NCBI GenBank assembly: GCA_031213475.1
Contig: JARUPZ010000025.1
Location: 5,777,676-5,841,675 of the forward strand
Origin: Nereocystis luetkeana
Lineage: Eukaryota > Sar > Phaeophyceae > Laminariales > Laminariaceae
Length of the DNA: 64,000 nucleotides
Direction of reading: 5' to 3'
A program made the position numbers and the translations under genes. This document shows, piece after piece, positions 24,595 to 38,100 of the stretch. Below the pieces are notes generated by a model that saw nothing but the letters and a program-made list of their open reading frames with translations, was not told the DNA's origin and did no database searches. The stretch's first letter is position 1. The number at the start of each line of letters is the position of its first letter.

Positions 24595-24702
24595 TTTTTC
24601 GGATCTTCCTAGGGCTCCAGCACCTTTGTGTGACCACGGACTCCTTCGTCAGAGAGTTAAGAGCAACACAAACAACCGCAACAACAACAACAACAACAAC
24701 AG
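24595..24702 (+). mobile_element. LINE-like 3' end with (CAA)n tail, copy 2
   Basis: Shares the 65-bp segment ending CGTCAGAGAGTTA with copy 1. The tail is shorter and impure (AGCAACACAAACAACCGCAA then CAA units), so it is probably the older insertion. Confidence 0.6.
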
Positions 24703-26025
24703 CCTGAATGAGGTCTACCCATATGTAATGACGGGATATTCGGATTAAAAGATGACTCTGTGTCATATTGTACGAACTAGAAAGGAATCAGCTAGAAATT
24801 ATCCGAGCACCTGTTCATTGGGCTCTCTAAACAGTTCTCACCGGTATTGTACCGGCAAGTATTGAGCAGCTTCGTTACGACCTAACCTCGCCTGATGCTA
24901 TGTGGCCAACGATGTACGTCACGCTACGGCTCTGGTGAATATTCTTGTTCCTTGCCGGTTGGTTCCTCTTGATTCCAACCAACGCTCGACGTCGATATAC
25001 CCCTCTGAGCCCAGCTAACTGAAGCAAACCTCATACCATAGGTAGTATCGTACACAAGGCACTACAAGGAGCCGGTTGAAGAACACCTACCTACAAACAC
25101 TATCGCGACGAGATGCAACCATCTCATCTTATGAAAACTAGTCTTGGAAGCACGGCGGATAAAACTAGCGGGCAGAGCGTACATCATCACCATGGACGCA
25201 AGCTACGATACGTACGCCATATGATGGGGGAAGCACAATGTTACTGCCGGGACTCCTGGACGTCAAACACCACGACCCACCATATTTCCACACCACATAT
25301 TCCCACACCACATATTCCCGTTTCACATGGCCTTCGTCCTAGGCCCAGGGCATTGAGACGCACCCTCATTTGTTCGCACAGCCAGGCGTGGACTGGTTTA
25401 AGCACATTCTCTAATTGACACGACTCTGAAAACTGTAGCAGGCACCCTCATCAATGCATGCACCCTTGCCCGAGAGATTGTCGCCCGAGCAGCTGAATTT
25501 TTAGTACCAGTCGAAACACCTAATTTTTCCTTTCTCGCTCAGCAGCTCGGGGGTTGTTTGGTGCGCCGCTGCGGGTACAGCAGTTACCCCTCTGTAGCAC
25601 CGGTATGCGTCAACCTACCAAACTTGTAAGCACGATGGCGGTAACCGGCACTGCTCAGCGGCACTACCACACTTCTTGGCCCCGGCTGTGACAAGTGACC
25701 GCACAAGCACCGTAGCGGGCAATCGGCGCCGCTCATGCAGCAAACATTGAGGGACAACAACGACAACGAAATCTTGATTTTGATTCGATGGTGTTCCCCC
25801 CTCTTCGCCGCAAGTGACTAAGAGGACAATACTTTTTTCATATACCCTCGGTAACCATGTTCTGCCGAATTTAGTTCGTGATTTTTCCCCCAACACCATG
25901 GAGGTACGGTTTTGAGAGCGAAGTTGAAACTCTACGCACTCTCTCACCACTAAAATATTTTAAACGCGGCTTCAGGCGGGGTTTAGAAAGCATAATTTGA
26001 TGTTTCTGCCATTGTTACGGATGTC

Positions 26026-26169
26026 TTAGCAATGGGCGATCCCTAAGAAGGCTTTCCCGCTGCATTTACGCTCAGCGATGTGGAAAGAGCCGTCGGGCTT
26101 GATCTTGATGGTCTCGCCTGAGAAGAGTCGGAAGTGGTATCCGTTGCGTTCTGGAAAACCCGCCACCTC
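26026..26169 (-). CDS. VHPO exon 14: C-terminus and stop
   Basis: The acceptor is AACGTTCGCAG|GAG, phase 0. EVAGFPERNGYHFRLFSGET then IKIKPDGSF and a short Cys-containing tail ending IAHC before TAA. Family members end with a comparable Phe-rich ...F-DGT-x-I strand; the last 15-18 residues here are an extension. Confidence 0.9.
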   Translation of the reverse strand, partial: EVAGFPERNGYHFRLFSGETIKIKPDGSFHIAERKCSGKAFLGIAHC

Positions 26170-29100
26170 CTGCGAACGTTGTGGGAATCGAACATACAAT
26201 AAGTAAGAATCCAAGAACGCTACTACAAGCCGCCCTCTACAAAGAAAACGCACTATCAATTTGAAACCGCCCGGTACATTCACCCTCTTAGCCCGCCGAG
26301 CAAAACGCCTTCTCACATCTGTAAGTTACCGTGCGCTTCACTATTGCATGTCGCGTGACCTCTCAAATTTTAAAGCGTTCAGAGTAAGTATCAAAATCTC
26401 AACAAATGTTGGGTAGAAATCACTCGATGGATAGTTTTCATAATTTTGAAAATTTGCAGATTGACAGGTCAAATCATCCAACCATACGGTCATATAACCC
26501 AAGGAAAATAGTGAGCACCACCTATTTGGATGCCGTAAGCAACGTACCTGGCAACTCCAAACTAGAAGTACCGCAAACGTGTTGTTTTTCGCGGTAGTGC
26601 GGGGTCGTCGAAAGCGGTAAGGGTGCGAAAGTAAAATGGCTGGATTTTCAGGAAGGGCTTAAGATCAGCCCAATCCGATAACACATATTTTAGGGGTAGA
26701 AAATTGTCCGTTCTGGACAAATCAGGCACTCGAACCCGACCGCACCTCTCTGCGAACGCAGCGTCCTTCACGGTTCGACGGTATATTGGGGATACCCCCT
26801 AGGCCCTCACCCTTCCCTTAGCAAAGGCAACAACACAGTATTCTCCGAAACTTTGCTAACGCAAACCTCACAGAATACCTCCGCCGTAAGGAAAACGCTG
26901 TCCGTTCCAAAGGCATAAGGGGGCGTACGCAAGCCGTCGCGTTTACACGAAGGTACCCGCTAACCCACTTCATCGATGCCGCATCCTCTACTTCTTAGTA
27001 CAACTCTCGCCACGTAGTCCACCTAACCGCTTGCGTTTCGTGCCACGGCTAGCGCGAAGAACGCGTGATCGACCACAAGCGCTCGATCTGCGTTTCAATT
27101 TTGTGAAAAAAAACTCGAGAGTTTTGTTGCATGTGCGAGTATGTACCTGTTGCAGCATTCGCACGCTGATGACCTCCCCCATCATCAGACCTTCTTCGCT
27201 GTCCATCCTGTAGTGAGCTCCGCACATTTGCCTTTAACACGGGGTGCAGAAAATAGGATATGTGATCACGAACGCTACAATTGGCTCAAGTGACTCGCCT
27301 GTCCCAGGTCAGATGTAGCCGCGGTAGCAGTAGAAACAGTAAAAGTGGGAGCGGTACACTGGCTGCAATAGCTGTATAGGTGGATAGTTTGAGGTTAGTG
27401 TGTACGCTTGTTTTCTTCCGTTGTTTAGGTCGATCCTGTTGTTGCTCTCCGCTTTCAATAACGATAGTGTTTTCAGTCCTTGGTGCGATCGTTGCTGACG
27501 TCCATTGCTGGTTTTCTAAAGCACCTCGTCACGAAAGAAACGTATCCATGATCATACCACAGCGTCCGAACCCAGTGGAAGGGAAGAAAACTCCGTTCAC
27601 TACGGGAAAACGCAGGATCGTACGGCGTCACGTACATGTACGTGCAGATATCGATAGGGCTCGCTGGGGCGGTCAAAGCCACGTCCCCGGCGGGTTAGTG
27701 TACCCTACCTGCCGACGGCGACGTTGAACGCCATCTTGTTGATTTCTCCCTCGTACGTCAGGCAGTCTTTGCCGGTGTAGGGCAGGAGGGTCAACCCGTC
27801 ACCGTCAGGGAACACTGGGTCGTTGAAGCACTCTGACCCCCGTTCCAGGCCAACCATGGCCTGTGATCGACGACATCGACGATGGGGTTGCGGCGGTATG
27901 CGGACGAACCAATATTTGGGAAAAGGGGGAATGTCCTAAAGAAGTGATTCCCACGAGGCGTGCGCCGGTCGACGCGTCCCACTCTCTCCCCGCGGTAACG
28001 GTTGCACGTTGTGTTTCCTTCTGAAAAACACATGTCTGACAGATTGGGCTCGAGTGAGCGTCTTTCAGTATACCGGATGCTACAATACATCTACTGAGAT
28101 ATTTGTTTTAGGCCTAGTGGTTGTGGATGTTGATCGTGTAGCGCGAACCAAAGTTCCCTGACGTCATGATGGGGGGGAGATATTGCGCTCCTCATACCAG
28201 GACTCGAGACGATGCACCCCTAACGGCATTGCTCGATAGAGATCAGCACCCATCGAACTGTTTCCGACCTTCCTCAGAGGCGTTCTACGACATAGGTTCG
28301 CTCAATTATTTCGGAGACTCCTCACTTGAGGAGCTCCCCACCTCACCCGAACTGACTTCAGCAAGAATCAAATTGCAACCCGATGAAGAATCCCAGGACC
28401 TCAGTACACCTTGACGTCATTTTTCGAAAATGCTTGGCATTCCTATGTTTTCGGGTTTAGGAGCTTTGTCATTATGAAAACAGTTTAGGGGATATGTGTT
28501 ACCTCTATCGTAGAACGCGTCCTAGATCCATTCCTTGCCCCAAGTGGATTTTGACACAGTACAACGGTTCAGTCCAATAGCCGATGCCAAGCCTCAACAA
28601 TCGCTCAAACACAAGTGGAATATCGGGTAGTTCATCGCCTGAGGAGCGCCGTCAACCCAATAGATAGTTCGCCGAAGCGTGCCCCCTCTATCGTGGTACG
28701 CGTTTGGAGCTGGTTCCTTGTGGTGCGCCGGCCCTCGGTTGCCGTTGCACGAACGACTAAAGCATGTCCTTGCCAGAAACGATGGTGTTTTTTAAGACTA
28801 GTAACCGCGCGGCTCGTCTTCAGGGCATACGTATAAATACATGTGTGTGACATATTAAGCATCAAACGTTCAGGGACAAACAGTTCCGATTGCGTACGGT
28901 GACATTTGCAGAAAACTTACTTCGTCTCCGACTTTTAGCACGTGCGTACACGTTACAACACAAACTATATATCTCCTAAAACCCGGGCGGTTGGGCGTCT
29001 TAGGCGGAACGCCCTTCTGTCACCTTCCAACATCGTCTCTCCACTTCCGGGAGAAACGGCCAATCAATGGCGTTATGTTGAGACCGCGAAGAAGAGCACG

Positions 29101-32100
29101 TTCTTGAAACGTCTCATCGATGTACAGCTTGTTTATTGTAGTGGCTAGCTAACTGAATATTCGGCCCAACGCGTCCGTGCCGACCGACGAGGTTGCTTGC
29201 TCCAATCGAGGTAGCTCATCATTTTTTCTGAGGCTCTTCACACGGGGAGCTCTATATATCACCCACGCAATGGCCGTACCAAACATGTACGGTTATTCTG
29301 ATGAGACGTCTCATCGCCTAGGAGGATTACTGGACATTGTAAAGCAAACGATAGTGAGGAAATAAAGTTTGAATAATTTAGCCTCTTCACTCAAACCGGT
29401 CGCCGTCGAAATGCCGCTCGTACCCGGCGTCTTTTTCACGCGCCGTCATTACGTACTCGCGGTGGCCATACATACGCACAGAGTATCGGTTTCTTCCCGG
29501 CAGATGTACCCGCAGTAACAATCAAGACTACAGACGCGTTCTACGGTAGAGGTATTAATAGCACATTTCCACCAATACGTTTTTTTCTGAATGACGGGGT
29601 TCCTCAACCCAGAATCGTCGGAATGCCAATCTTTTTTCGAAAACGAAGGTTTTGGCGTACTCGGGCCATGGAATTATTCATCGGGAAAACATTGGGTTTT
29701 ACTGAGTTCAGGTTTCCGGTTAGGGCAAGAGCTAACCAAAGGAGGAGCCGCAGGAAGTTCGGGGTGAAACTCTATCGTAGAAAGCCTCTACAGTCAACCA
29801 GGTATGCCGTGACGTACCGTAGCAAATACAGCACGTCACGGTGAGAGAAGAATGTCAGAGCGGATTCGTCAGTGCTTCTCTTTGTGTGCACGTTTGCTAC
29901 ACGATATTGGTTGCTTATGGGATTGCCCCAATCACTGGGACCCGAACGCTTCCCCCCAAAAACAATACGTCTGTTGAGAACGGAACCAAAGAGGTGGTTC
30001 GTCCGGTGAAGAGGTATCCTGAGAAAGCATATGGTGGCTGGTATGATCTATACGCAATGAAAGGATCAATACCTTGAGGACCGTGGCGAAGGCACCGTTC
30101 TGCACGGCGTGCCCCGCTGGGTAGGACGGATGTGTTGGCGACCCCCCCCTAGTAGACTGTCAAGTCGGAACACGAACAAATAACGGTGATGGAGCACGGT
30201 TCGGTCGCAACAACGTTGGGCGGATCAGGCCCACGTCATGTCAAGAAACAAAATCGAGGAGTTACCGCCAGTCTGACCCCGCTGTATGTGATGCCAACAT
30301 TTTGTTTTCGGTTATACAAGCATCTCTAAACTGCGGCATTGCCCTCTTTTTCCGACGGGGGCGTCTCACGTAGCGGTTGGTCTAAGGCATATGCTGCGGT
30401 CGGCGCCAAGTTTGCTTTCTTTCACTATCCCGTCAACGTTTGGCTCGTGATAGGCTACTCCGTACGCAACGAGGTTCGCGCCGCCCCTGCCAGCATACCA
30501 GATCGTCACTGGTACCAGAGTGCGGAAACCACTCGACCAGGCGATATTCGACGATACATTTGTATTAAGGTATGGTAGGATTTGGTGGTCAGCACGACAT
30601 AGGGTTGGCACGATCCCTCACCCGCTCGGGAAAACCACGGACGAGCGTCAGGTACAAACGTCGGTCAACGTTGAGGAAACGGATGCCTTGAGGTGACGAT
30701 ATGATTACGACGGGCTCAACGTGCGGCGTTGGAAAGACGGTCGGCAGTTTAACGTGCACAACGTGTGTATGCATTAGATACCTGCGACAGCAGGTAAGTG
30801 CGCCCGCTTCCATCTTTCCCTTGATTGATATCTTCGTTTCGTGCCGCCACACGTTCCAACAATTCCGAGTTGTTGATAAGGGACTGGTGGAAGGGTTGGT
30901 GGAGGTCGCCGTTGAGAACGTTGTGCAGCGTGCCTGCAACTGCCTGTCGTGATCGGGACAAGAGAAGGCAAGGCGAGGCGAGGCAAGGCAAGGCAAGGCA
31001 GGGCATGGCAAGACAGGGCAAGGCAAGGCAAGGCAAGGCAAGGCAAGGCAAGGCAAGGCATGGCAAGACAAGGCAAGGCAAGGCAAGGCAAGGCAAGGCA
31101 AGGCAAGGCAAGGCAAGGCAAGGCAAGGCAAGGCAAGGCAAGGCAAGGCAAGGCAAGGCAAGGCAAGGCAAGGCAAGGCAAGGCAAGGCAAGGCAAGGCA
31201 AGGCAAGGCAAGGCAAGGCAAGGCAAGGCAAGGCAAGGCAAGGAAAGGTAAGTCAAGGAAAGGTAAGGCAAGGCAAGGCAAGGCAAGGCAGGACAACGAA
31301 GAGCAAAGCAGGGGAGAAAAAGACAAGCGTGCATGGGGATCGTATTGTCGCGGGGTGCGTTTAGTCTACTGTTAGAGTTTAGAAACAAAAGACCACCGCC
31401 TGTACACCGTGTGAACATTGCGCAAGGTTTATGAGACATCGTTTTCGGGATTATTTATAGGGGTTCATTGTGCAGTAGATACCTGACACTAGACTAGGGG
31501 GGGTGCGAATGCCGTATTCATCCCACGACGAAATTGAACGGCGCTCCGACAGCGAGAAAGGGGGAGGGGGAGTGGAAGGGCAAGAGCGCTGACATTGTGC
31601 CCCCAAAAAGGATTGTCAAAGAGGGAAGGCGCTGGACAAGGACGAGCAGGGTAGTTGATACCTGCTAGTTCGAGCGACAGGACAAATATTACATCTCACG
31701 ACTCCAAACCAACTTTGTAACACTGTTGCTCTCCATGGTAAATTGACAGGGCTGAGGTACGCGGGCAACGCCGACTTAAGCGGAGTCAAGGAAATCTCAG
31801 AACCCAACCAAACGCTAGCCTCCTCTTTTTCGCTGCCTTGACGAACATCCTCGCCGTGTTTTGCTTGCGGAATATCGTAAACCTATGATCAAAAACAAAA
31901 ACAAAAACGAACAATTACTGTTTTTACGATGTGTAAGAAGAAGTGAGCAATCTTGGATAAACTTGAGCTCAAACCTAAACCTAAACGGTGCTGACCGTAG
32001 GCCGAATGGTTATACTAACAAACAAGTTTCAGTCTGGATCACATTGAAAGTGAACGAAGGCCAGCACTATGTGTGCTCCTACTGTAGTATCACCATTACC

Positions 32101-35100
32101 CCCCATAGATTTTGTTCTATGAAGGCTTAGGATACCACGATTACGACAAACAAATTTCAGGTCTTCGCTCATTTCTTCCCTCGACCGCTCAAGGACTTAA
32201 GGTGTTCAAGCCAATCCTGGTCTTTCCGTACGTACAACCATGGTTGACAACAATTCTCAACCGATGCGTGGTTTGCCCTGGTGTTTTTTTTATGTAGCGA
32301 CTTCGGTGTAGCGTAAGTCAAACGTTTGCAGTTGTTTTCGAGGACCCGAGTTGTAAAGTGCAGGCTTTTTCCGGGAACCAACTGGTAGCATGACAAGCCC
32401 ATATACGACATAAAAAATGAAAAGGACTGAGATCCGAAACAATCGAGAAAAACCATACGGAATTCGATGTCGTTCATATGCCCTTGCTCTTCTGGCGCGG
32501 CCTTTGTCTCTCCCCCTTTCCCTATCTGCGTCCTGTTGATTGACAGTGAACGGATCAGAGCTAGTCACCTCCGGGCGCGCGAACAAGTGCACGTTCCACT
32601 TCTGGTACCACGAGGACCTCTGGGCCAACTCCGCGCTTCCGAGAATCTTCATGACGTGAGACACACCGAACGAGACGAAACCCTTCTGGCGGTAGCTGTC
32701 GGCGTACGGCCCGTTGAAACCCGCCTTGCTGATGGCTCCCTCCTCCAAGAGCACCAAGGCTCCTCGGAACGCCTCCCTGCGACGCACGACGGTGGGCCCC
32801 GTGGCGACTGAAATTGGGTATCGCTGTGTCAAAACTCAGAATGATATGAGTGTGTATGGCCAGAAGGCGAGTCACCTGATATGTTAATGTGGCATGCGGC
32901 AGTAATTGGTTCGTATCGATAGTTCAATGCGTTGTTCGTTCAGCTTAGGCTTAGTCATCAACGCAAACGAAATATACTCAAGTCGAGGTAGCGGGAATAT
33001 GGTGCGACGGAAGAATTGCGCCCCGATGACAAGACTTACCCCCCCGAAACGCCCCGGGAGCTACACACGATATGGGGGCTCACAAACGTCGATATTTACT
33101 GCTCGGAAACTCCAAAACCGAACACCACTACGAAATATCGTAAGTCTTTCGCGGGCGTAGGAGCGGCACCCATGTAACTAGCAACACATCGGTTGCCGCG
33201 GTCATGTAGTGCTTCACCCTCAATGCCACTATGAGAATGCGTAGAAAGACAAATATCACAATTCAGGGAAGATTCCAAGTAGTAACGAATCCAGTGTTTA
33301 TATATATAATAGGCATTTTTCTATAACGTGAGGGCGAGATATCAAAACGCTAAATGAAGACGGATGAGACGTGGGAATGGTGGATAAGCCCTCTTGCCGA
33401 TACTAATGCGGCCAAGTCCCGGGAAGGAGTTGGATTCTACACCTTTTGATGACCACGGCGGGCCCACAGACGTGGAAACTGAAAATGGTGGTTGATATAT
33501 TTTGACTTACAAAAGGCGTTAACGTCAGGACCCTTACGTGTAGATGGTGTCGCTAGTAACCAGCCTTCCCAGGTCGCGGGCGCTGCGGATGTACCTCTTC
33601 ACAGGATCAACCAACTCCGGTGTGTGATGGTCGCCGCCGTTCTAAAGAAGGGGAGAGGGCAGTTTGTTTATGAAAAAAGAAAGTGAGTCGTATTTTCGCC
33701 ACTTTCGCGTACGCGGCAAGAGCTTACCACGAGGAAATTAAGGCCCTCTCGAGTTGTTTAGGATTATTTTTGCTTGAGATTGTTTCATTGCACAAGCACA
33801 ACTCAAATGTTGTGACTCGTGTTATCCAGACATGGCACGCTCTCAGTATTCGCGAAATGCCCCGGTATCGGAGGTTTCTCTACTTGCTGAGCAAATCACA
33901 TAGGGACTTCACTTACTCACATAGAATATGACTCCAATAAAGTTGTAGGCGACAAACCTAACCGCGATAGAAAAAAAGATAGATAGATAGATAGACAGAT
34001 GGATGGATGGATAGATAGATAGATAGATGGATAGATAGATAGTTAGATAGATAGATAGATAGATAAAAGAATAGATAGATAGATAGATATATAGATAGAT
34101 ATATAGATAGATAGATAGATAGATAGATATATAGATAGATAAATAGATTGATAGGTGTGCGCTACTCGTACTGTCGTCTTGAAACCAAACTTGTACTAGA
34201 GTTCAAGCATCATTTTAGCCTGTATACTTCTAGTAGCCCACATGAGAAACTTAGCCGGTTGTAGACATTTGCCCAGAATCGCGCAACCCTAACTGTCGGA
34301 TGATTGCCCCTGACAAAATCGTTTTGAAACGAATAGAGATAATAGGGAAACAAGTCCAACTCGCGGTGCTAAGGGTCGTCGCTGACCGGCAACGGAAACA
34401 AAAATTCACTTCATTTGGGATGATTCAAGCCACCCCACGGTAGGGGTTACACCTTTTGTCCCTAAGGTGTTTGACCAAGTGAGTTCTTCAAGTAGTGAGG
34501 AACTACCATTTAGGATGAACATTTTTACTCGTATGCTCGATTTAAAACTAGCCCATACAAGTGCCGGTCGGGTGGCACAACCGAACTTCTTCCAAGTATT
34601 GTATCGGGTGAGATATCAAGCTCCTAATGTGAGTTGCTCAGGACGTCTGGAGCACCCCTACTGTACGATGGCTCATTCGTTAAAACGATAAGACTGAATG
34701 ATCCGTGGCGACAACCTTGTTTTGGTACCGACCTACACTATGATATGTCTCGGCTCGTGATATTGCCGAGGATTTGGCTTCATCGCGATTCGTGATAGCT
34801 TCGTTGGCGAAGAAAAAACGGCCCTCAACCTCTTTTGGACTGTGCTCCCGTTTCTAGTTCAATTCACGCCAAGGTGCAATTGTACAATGGTGGACCCTTT
34901 CAGTGAGGCATCCTACGATGGGTATCTACCACGGACAATTCCGAAGGTCCTCGCATGAGGAGCCCCCAACCCTGCCCAAAACCAGATCTCAAGGCACATC
35001 CGGAAAGCTGAACCCCGTGCATTATCCCATCCCTCCGGATTTCACAAAACATATTGCGGACAAAAATGACTTTCCCGGCGATCATAGGTAGTTGCCTTGT

Positions 35101-38100
35101 TCGACTAAGTCCCGGCTGTCAGCGCTGTTTCTCCCCTAAACGACTACCCCTATGGCAGCACGCGTCTTGGGGATGATGACGACAGTAAAACGGGGTAATG
35201 ACTAGGATGAAATCACAAAGGCATGCACATACAAGGCTACGCATGGGCGTGGTGCTCCGGGAAGGAGAGAAAGGATTACAAGGGTCACATTTGGCACAAT
35301 ATTGTCAAATGTACTTGGAGCCGGCCTGGGAGTTTCTAAACGATTTGCCGTTGATTACAAAGTAGGCGGCGGATGGTAACCGTAGTATCGGAATTGAACA
35401 TAGGTGGCATGCCAACGAATATCTCATCGTAAATCCCACACTTCAATGGTACCAGCACCCCCAAAGGTCTGGTGCAGGAGCAAATGTTTCCGAAACTGTT
35501 ACGGCTGCTATCTGGACTCCCCGGTCAGATACTAGTTGGCTGTCGAAACCACCCAAACCAACTAACTAAAGTTGACTGGTCGGTAGGACATACGTTTCTA
35601 GAACTCACCGACCAACAGCAATGTACCAAATAGCTCATCGGCTTTCGGCACGCCAACGGGGCCCCGGCGCTATCTATATCGATATGTTTATATATCGAAT
35701 GAATTTCGGTTTACCTCTCGTCCTTTCCCTCCTCTCAGAGCGAGCACCGCAGGCGTAAAGTCGGGCCCCAGTGGTGCGTTCTGCGATATATGTTCACCCT
35801 AAAAATTGTGAGGCTCCTCACCTAAGGAGCTCCATACCTCACCCCAAAACTTACTTCAGCAAAAAACAAAGTGCATCCTGGCGAATAATCCCATGGCCCG
35901 AGTCTAGAAAACGTTTTGTTTCGAAATCAAGATTGCCATTCCGACGAGTTAGGCTCAAGGAACCCCTCTTGCATAAACAAAATAGCGGAAACGTGCTACC
36001 TCTATATAGTAGAACGGGTCCCGTGGCAACGAATACATTCCGCTTACAAGAAAACCCAAGCAGTGGGACAGCTGTCAGGCGCCGACCCATTCGGTGGGCA
36101 ATCGCTTGACGTTATTGGTTCCAGGGGGCCGTGAAGAAAGCCACAAGGTGTATGTTGACACGCACAGTTGGGAGGTCAGGTACGTGAAGTGGCAACACAA
36201 GCAAACGTGGGTAACAGGGTGTCTATCCTCCCTTGAGTACGTGTGGTGTCGGGTGTTGACAACCAGGGCAGGACGCCCAGCTAGCCTTCGGACCCAAGGA
36301 AGCATATCAATGCTCGGCTAACTTACACCTGCACGATTACTCGTTTCAAGAGTTCGTGGTAACGCCTCCGATGATGTGCTTAAATAACGTTCAATTATAC
36401 AAAATACAGGTAGGTATAGAACGCATGCTGGAGCAAGGGCACAAGCGACCGGGGCGTAGCTCGCTACTTTGCGTGAAACCGACTGCAAAAAAAGCGCGAA
36501 CGGCCGACCCAAGGAGGTTCATGAGTAGTATGCCCCCCACGCCAAAACTTTGGGAAAATTCTCAACCCGCTACTCCATCCCACGGTAGGGGTGTACCAGA
36601 CGTTCCTGAGCCCCTCACAACAGGAGCTCGATATATCACAAGATCCAGTACTTGAAAGAAAGTTGTTCGCGCCCCCCGATCGGCACTTCTATGCGCTGGT
36701 CCTAAAACGAATAGACGAGTAAATTTTTCATCCCAACTGCTGGTTCCTCACTTATGGAACTCAGTCCGTCAGAAACCATCGACCCAAAACGTGCAACCCC
36801 TACCGTGGGGCTAGTAACTCTACTACTATACTCCCCTGGACGGGGTCCGTACCATTCCGAATCAGTTGAAAGGTAAGCAAGGAAAAATAAATACCACATG
36901 GATAGGTCAGGCCCTAGTATCCGGCACCGCTGTGATAGGCTCGAGTTTCGAAGCATACTTAGTTGCGGACTTTTAGTCATACAACCCACATCCCTACAAA
37001 AGATAGGTTTAGTAGCTCTGCCCAAGAAATACATTTCTTTTTTTGCTATTTTCTAAGACTTAAGTAAGGCTGCGCTTGGAACTGCCAACTAACTGTTGTT
37101 ACGTCAATCGTACGCAGAGCAATGACGACAAAAAACAACACTCGACGATTGGAAACGTTTCCGTTGGCGAGTGCACGCTGTCTTGTCTGTCCAAAACGTT
37201 TTGGGGCATGTCGGTGCATTCACGTACAAGCCCTGATACGCAAAAAACGTTTTTGTCACTGCGTACCCCCACTGGTGAAGCTTTACGTCAGAGTACCTTG
37301 GGCCGGCCTGTATTTGGTCTACGTACATATATATATGTAGGGAGATATATTTTCACGTGCGTGGCAATGTGGCGCAATAATTTCATGAAACAAACGGCAC
37401 CAACAATGTTTTCATTTTTTGAGAATGTATCATCCGAGCTCGTCACACAACTGTCATATGCCGGCCCGCTCCTACCGATACACGCAATGTTATATATCCT
37501 CGTTTGTACGTACTTAGTCTTACAAAAAATAACATATTTTCACTTGTAAAAGCGTGCTCCAACTGTGAGTTCATTATTCACCAAATAAATATCAAAATAT
37601 TGTGGTCAAATATTCACATTTTCACCTTTGTATTGCAGAGATTTCTTGTCCAAAATGACAACGTGAACCCTCTCACGCGAACAACATCCTCCTTGTGGGT
37701 CATGGAGTCATGGACCTATTTTGATAAAACGGCCCTATACTTACCCCCTGAGTACTGCAGGTTCGTCCTGGAACCCGTTCTACGATAGAGGTAGCACATT
37801 TCCGCTATTTTGTTTCTGAAAGACGGGGTTCTTTGGTCCCAAATTGTCGGAATGCCAATCTTCATTTCGAAAAGAAAACGTTTAGTAGGTTCGGGCCATG
37901 GGAGGTTTCGCCGCGATGCATTTTGATTTTTGCTGAAGTCAGTTTTCGGGTGAGGTATTGAGCTCCTTAAGCGAGGAGCCGCGGAAAATGTAGGGTGAAT
38001 CTCTATCGTAAAACCCACTCATGACCTACAAAACTTACCTCCAAAACAGGGCGATAATCATAAACGGGATAACGATACGGGAAGGGGTAGTCCCTGTCCC

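Larger units (their letters stand above)
17238..26025. other. Non-genic gap between convergent genes
   Basis: This region lies between the stop codons of the two recognised genes. It contains three family A elements, two LINE-like 3' ends with CAA tails and a CCATGG-rich block. Open frames at 20512-20784 (+, Ser/Ala-rich) and 20799-20987 (+) read somewhat like protein. Three minus-strand frames lie nearly end to end over 20984-21856. None could be tied to a family or to convincing splice sites, so they are left unassigned. A 174-codon plus-strand frame at 23555-24079 is within chance expectation. Confidence 0.5.

Noticed and set aside
30589-31439. Long open frames of repeated ALPCL or ARQGK on both strands
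   Set aside because: They are produced by the AGGCA pentanucleotide satellite, which keeps all frames open. There is no evidence of protein selection.
32777-32807. Earlier acceptor extending haloperoxidase exon 9 upstream
   Set aside because: It would add VATGPTVVRRR, duplicating a position already filled by exon 8, and its phase does not match exon 8.
33978-34154. CRISPR-like array
   Set aside because: It is a simple GATA microsatellite with no spacers, in a eukaryotic intron.
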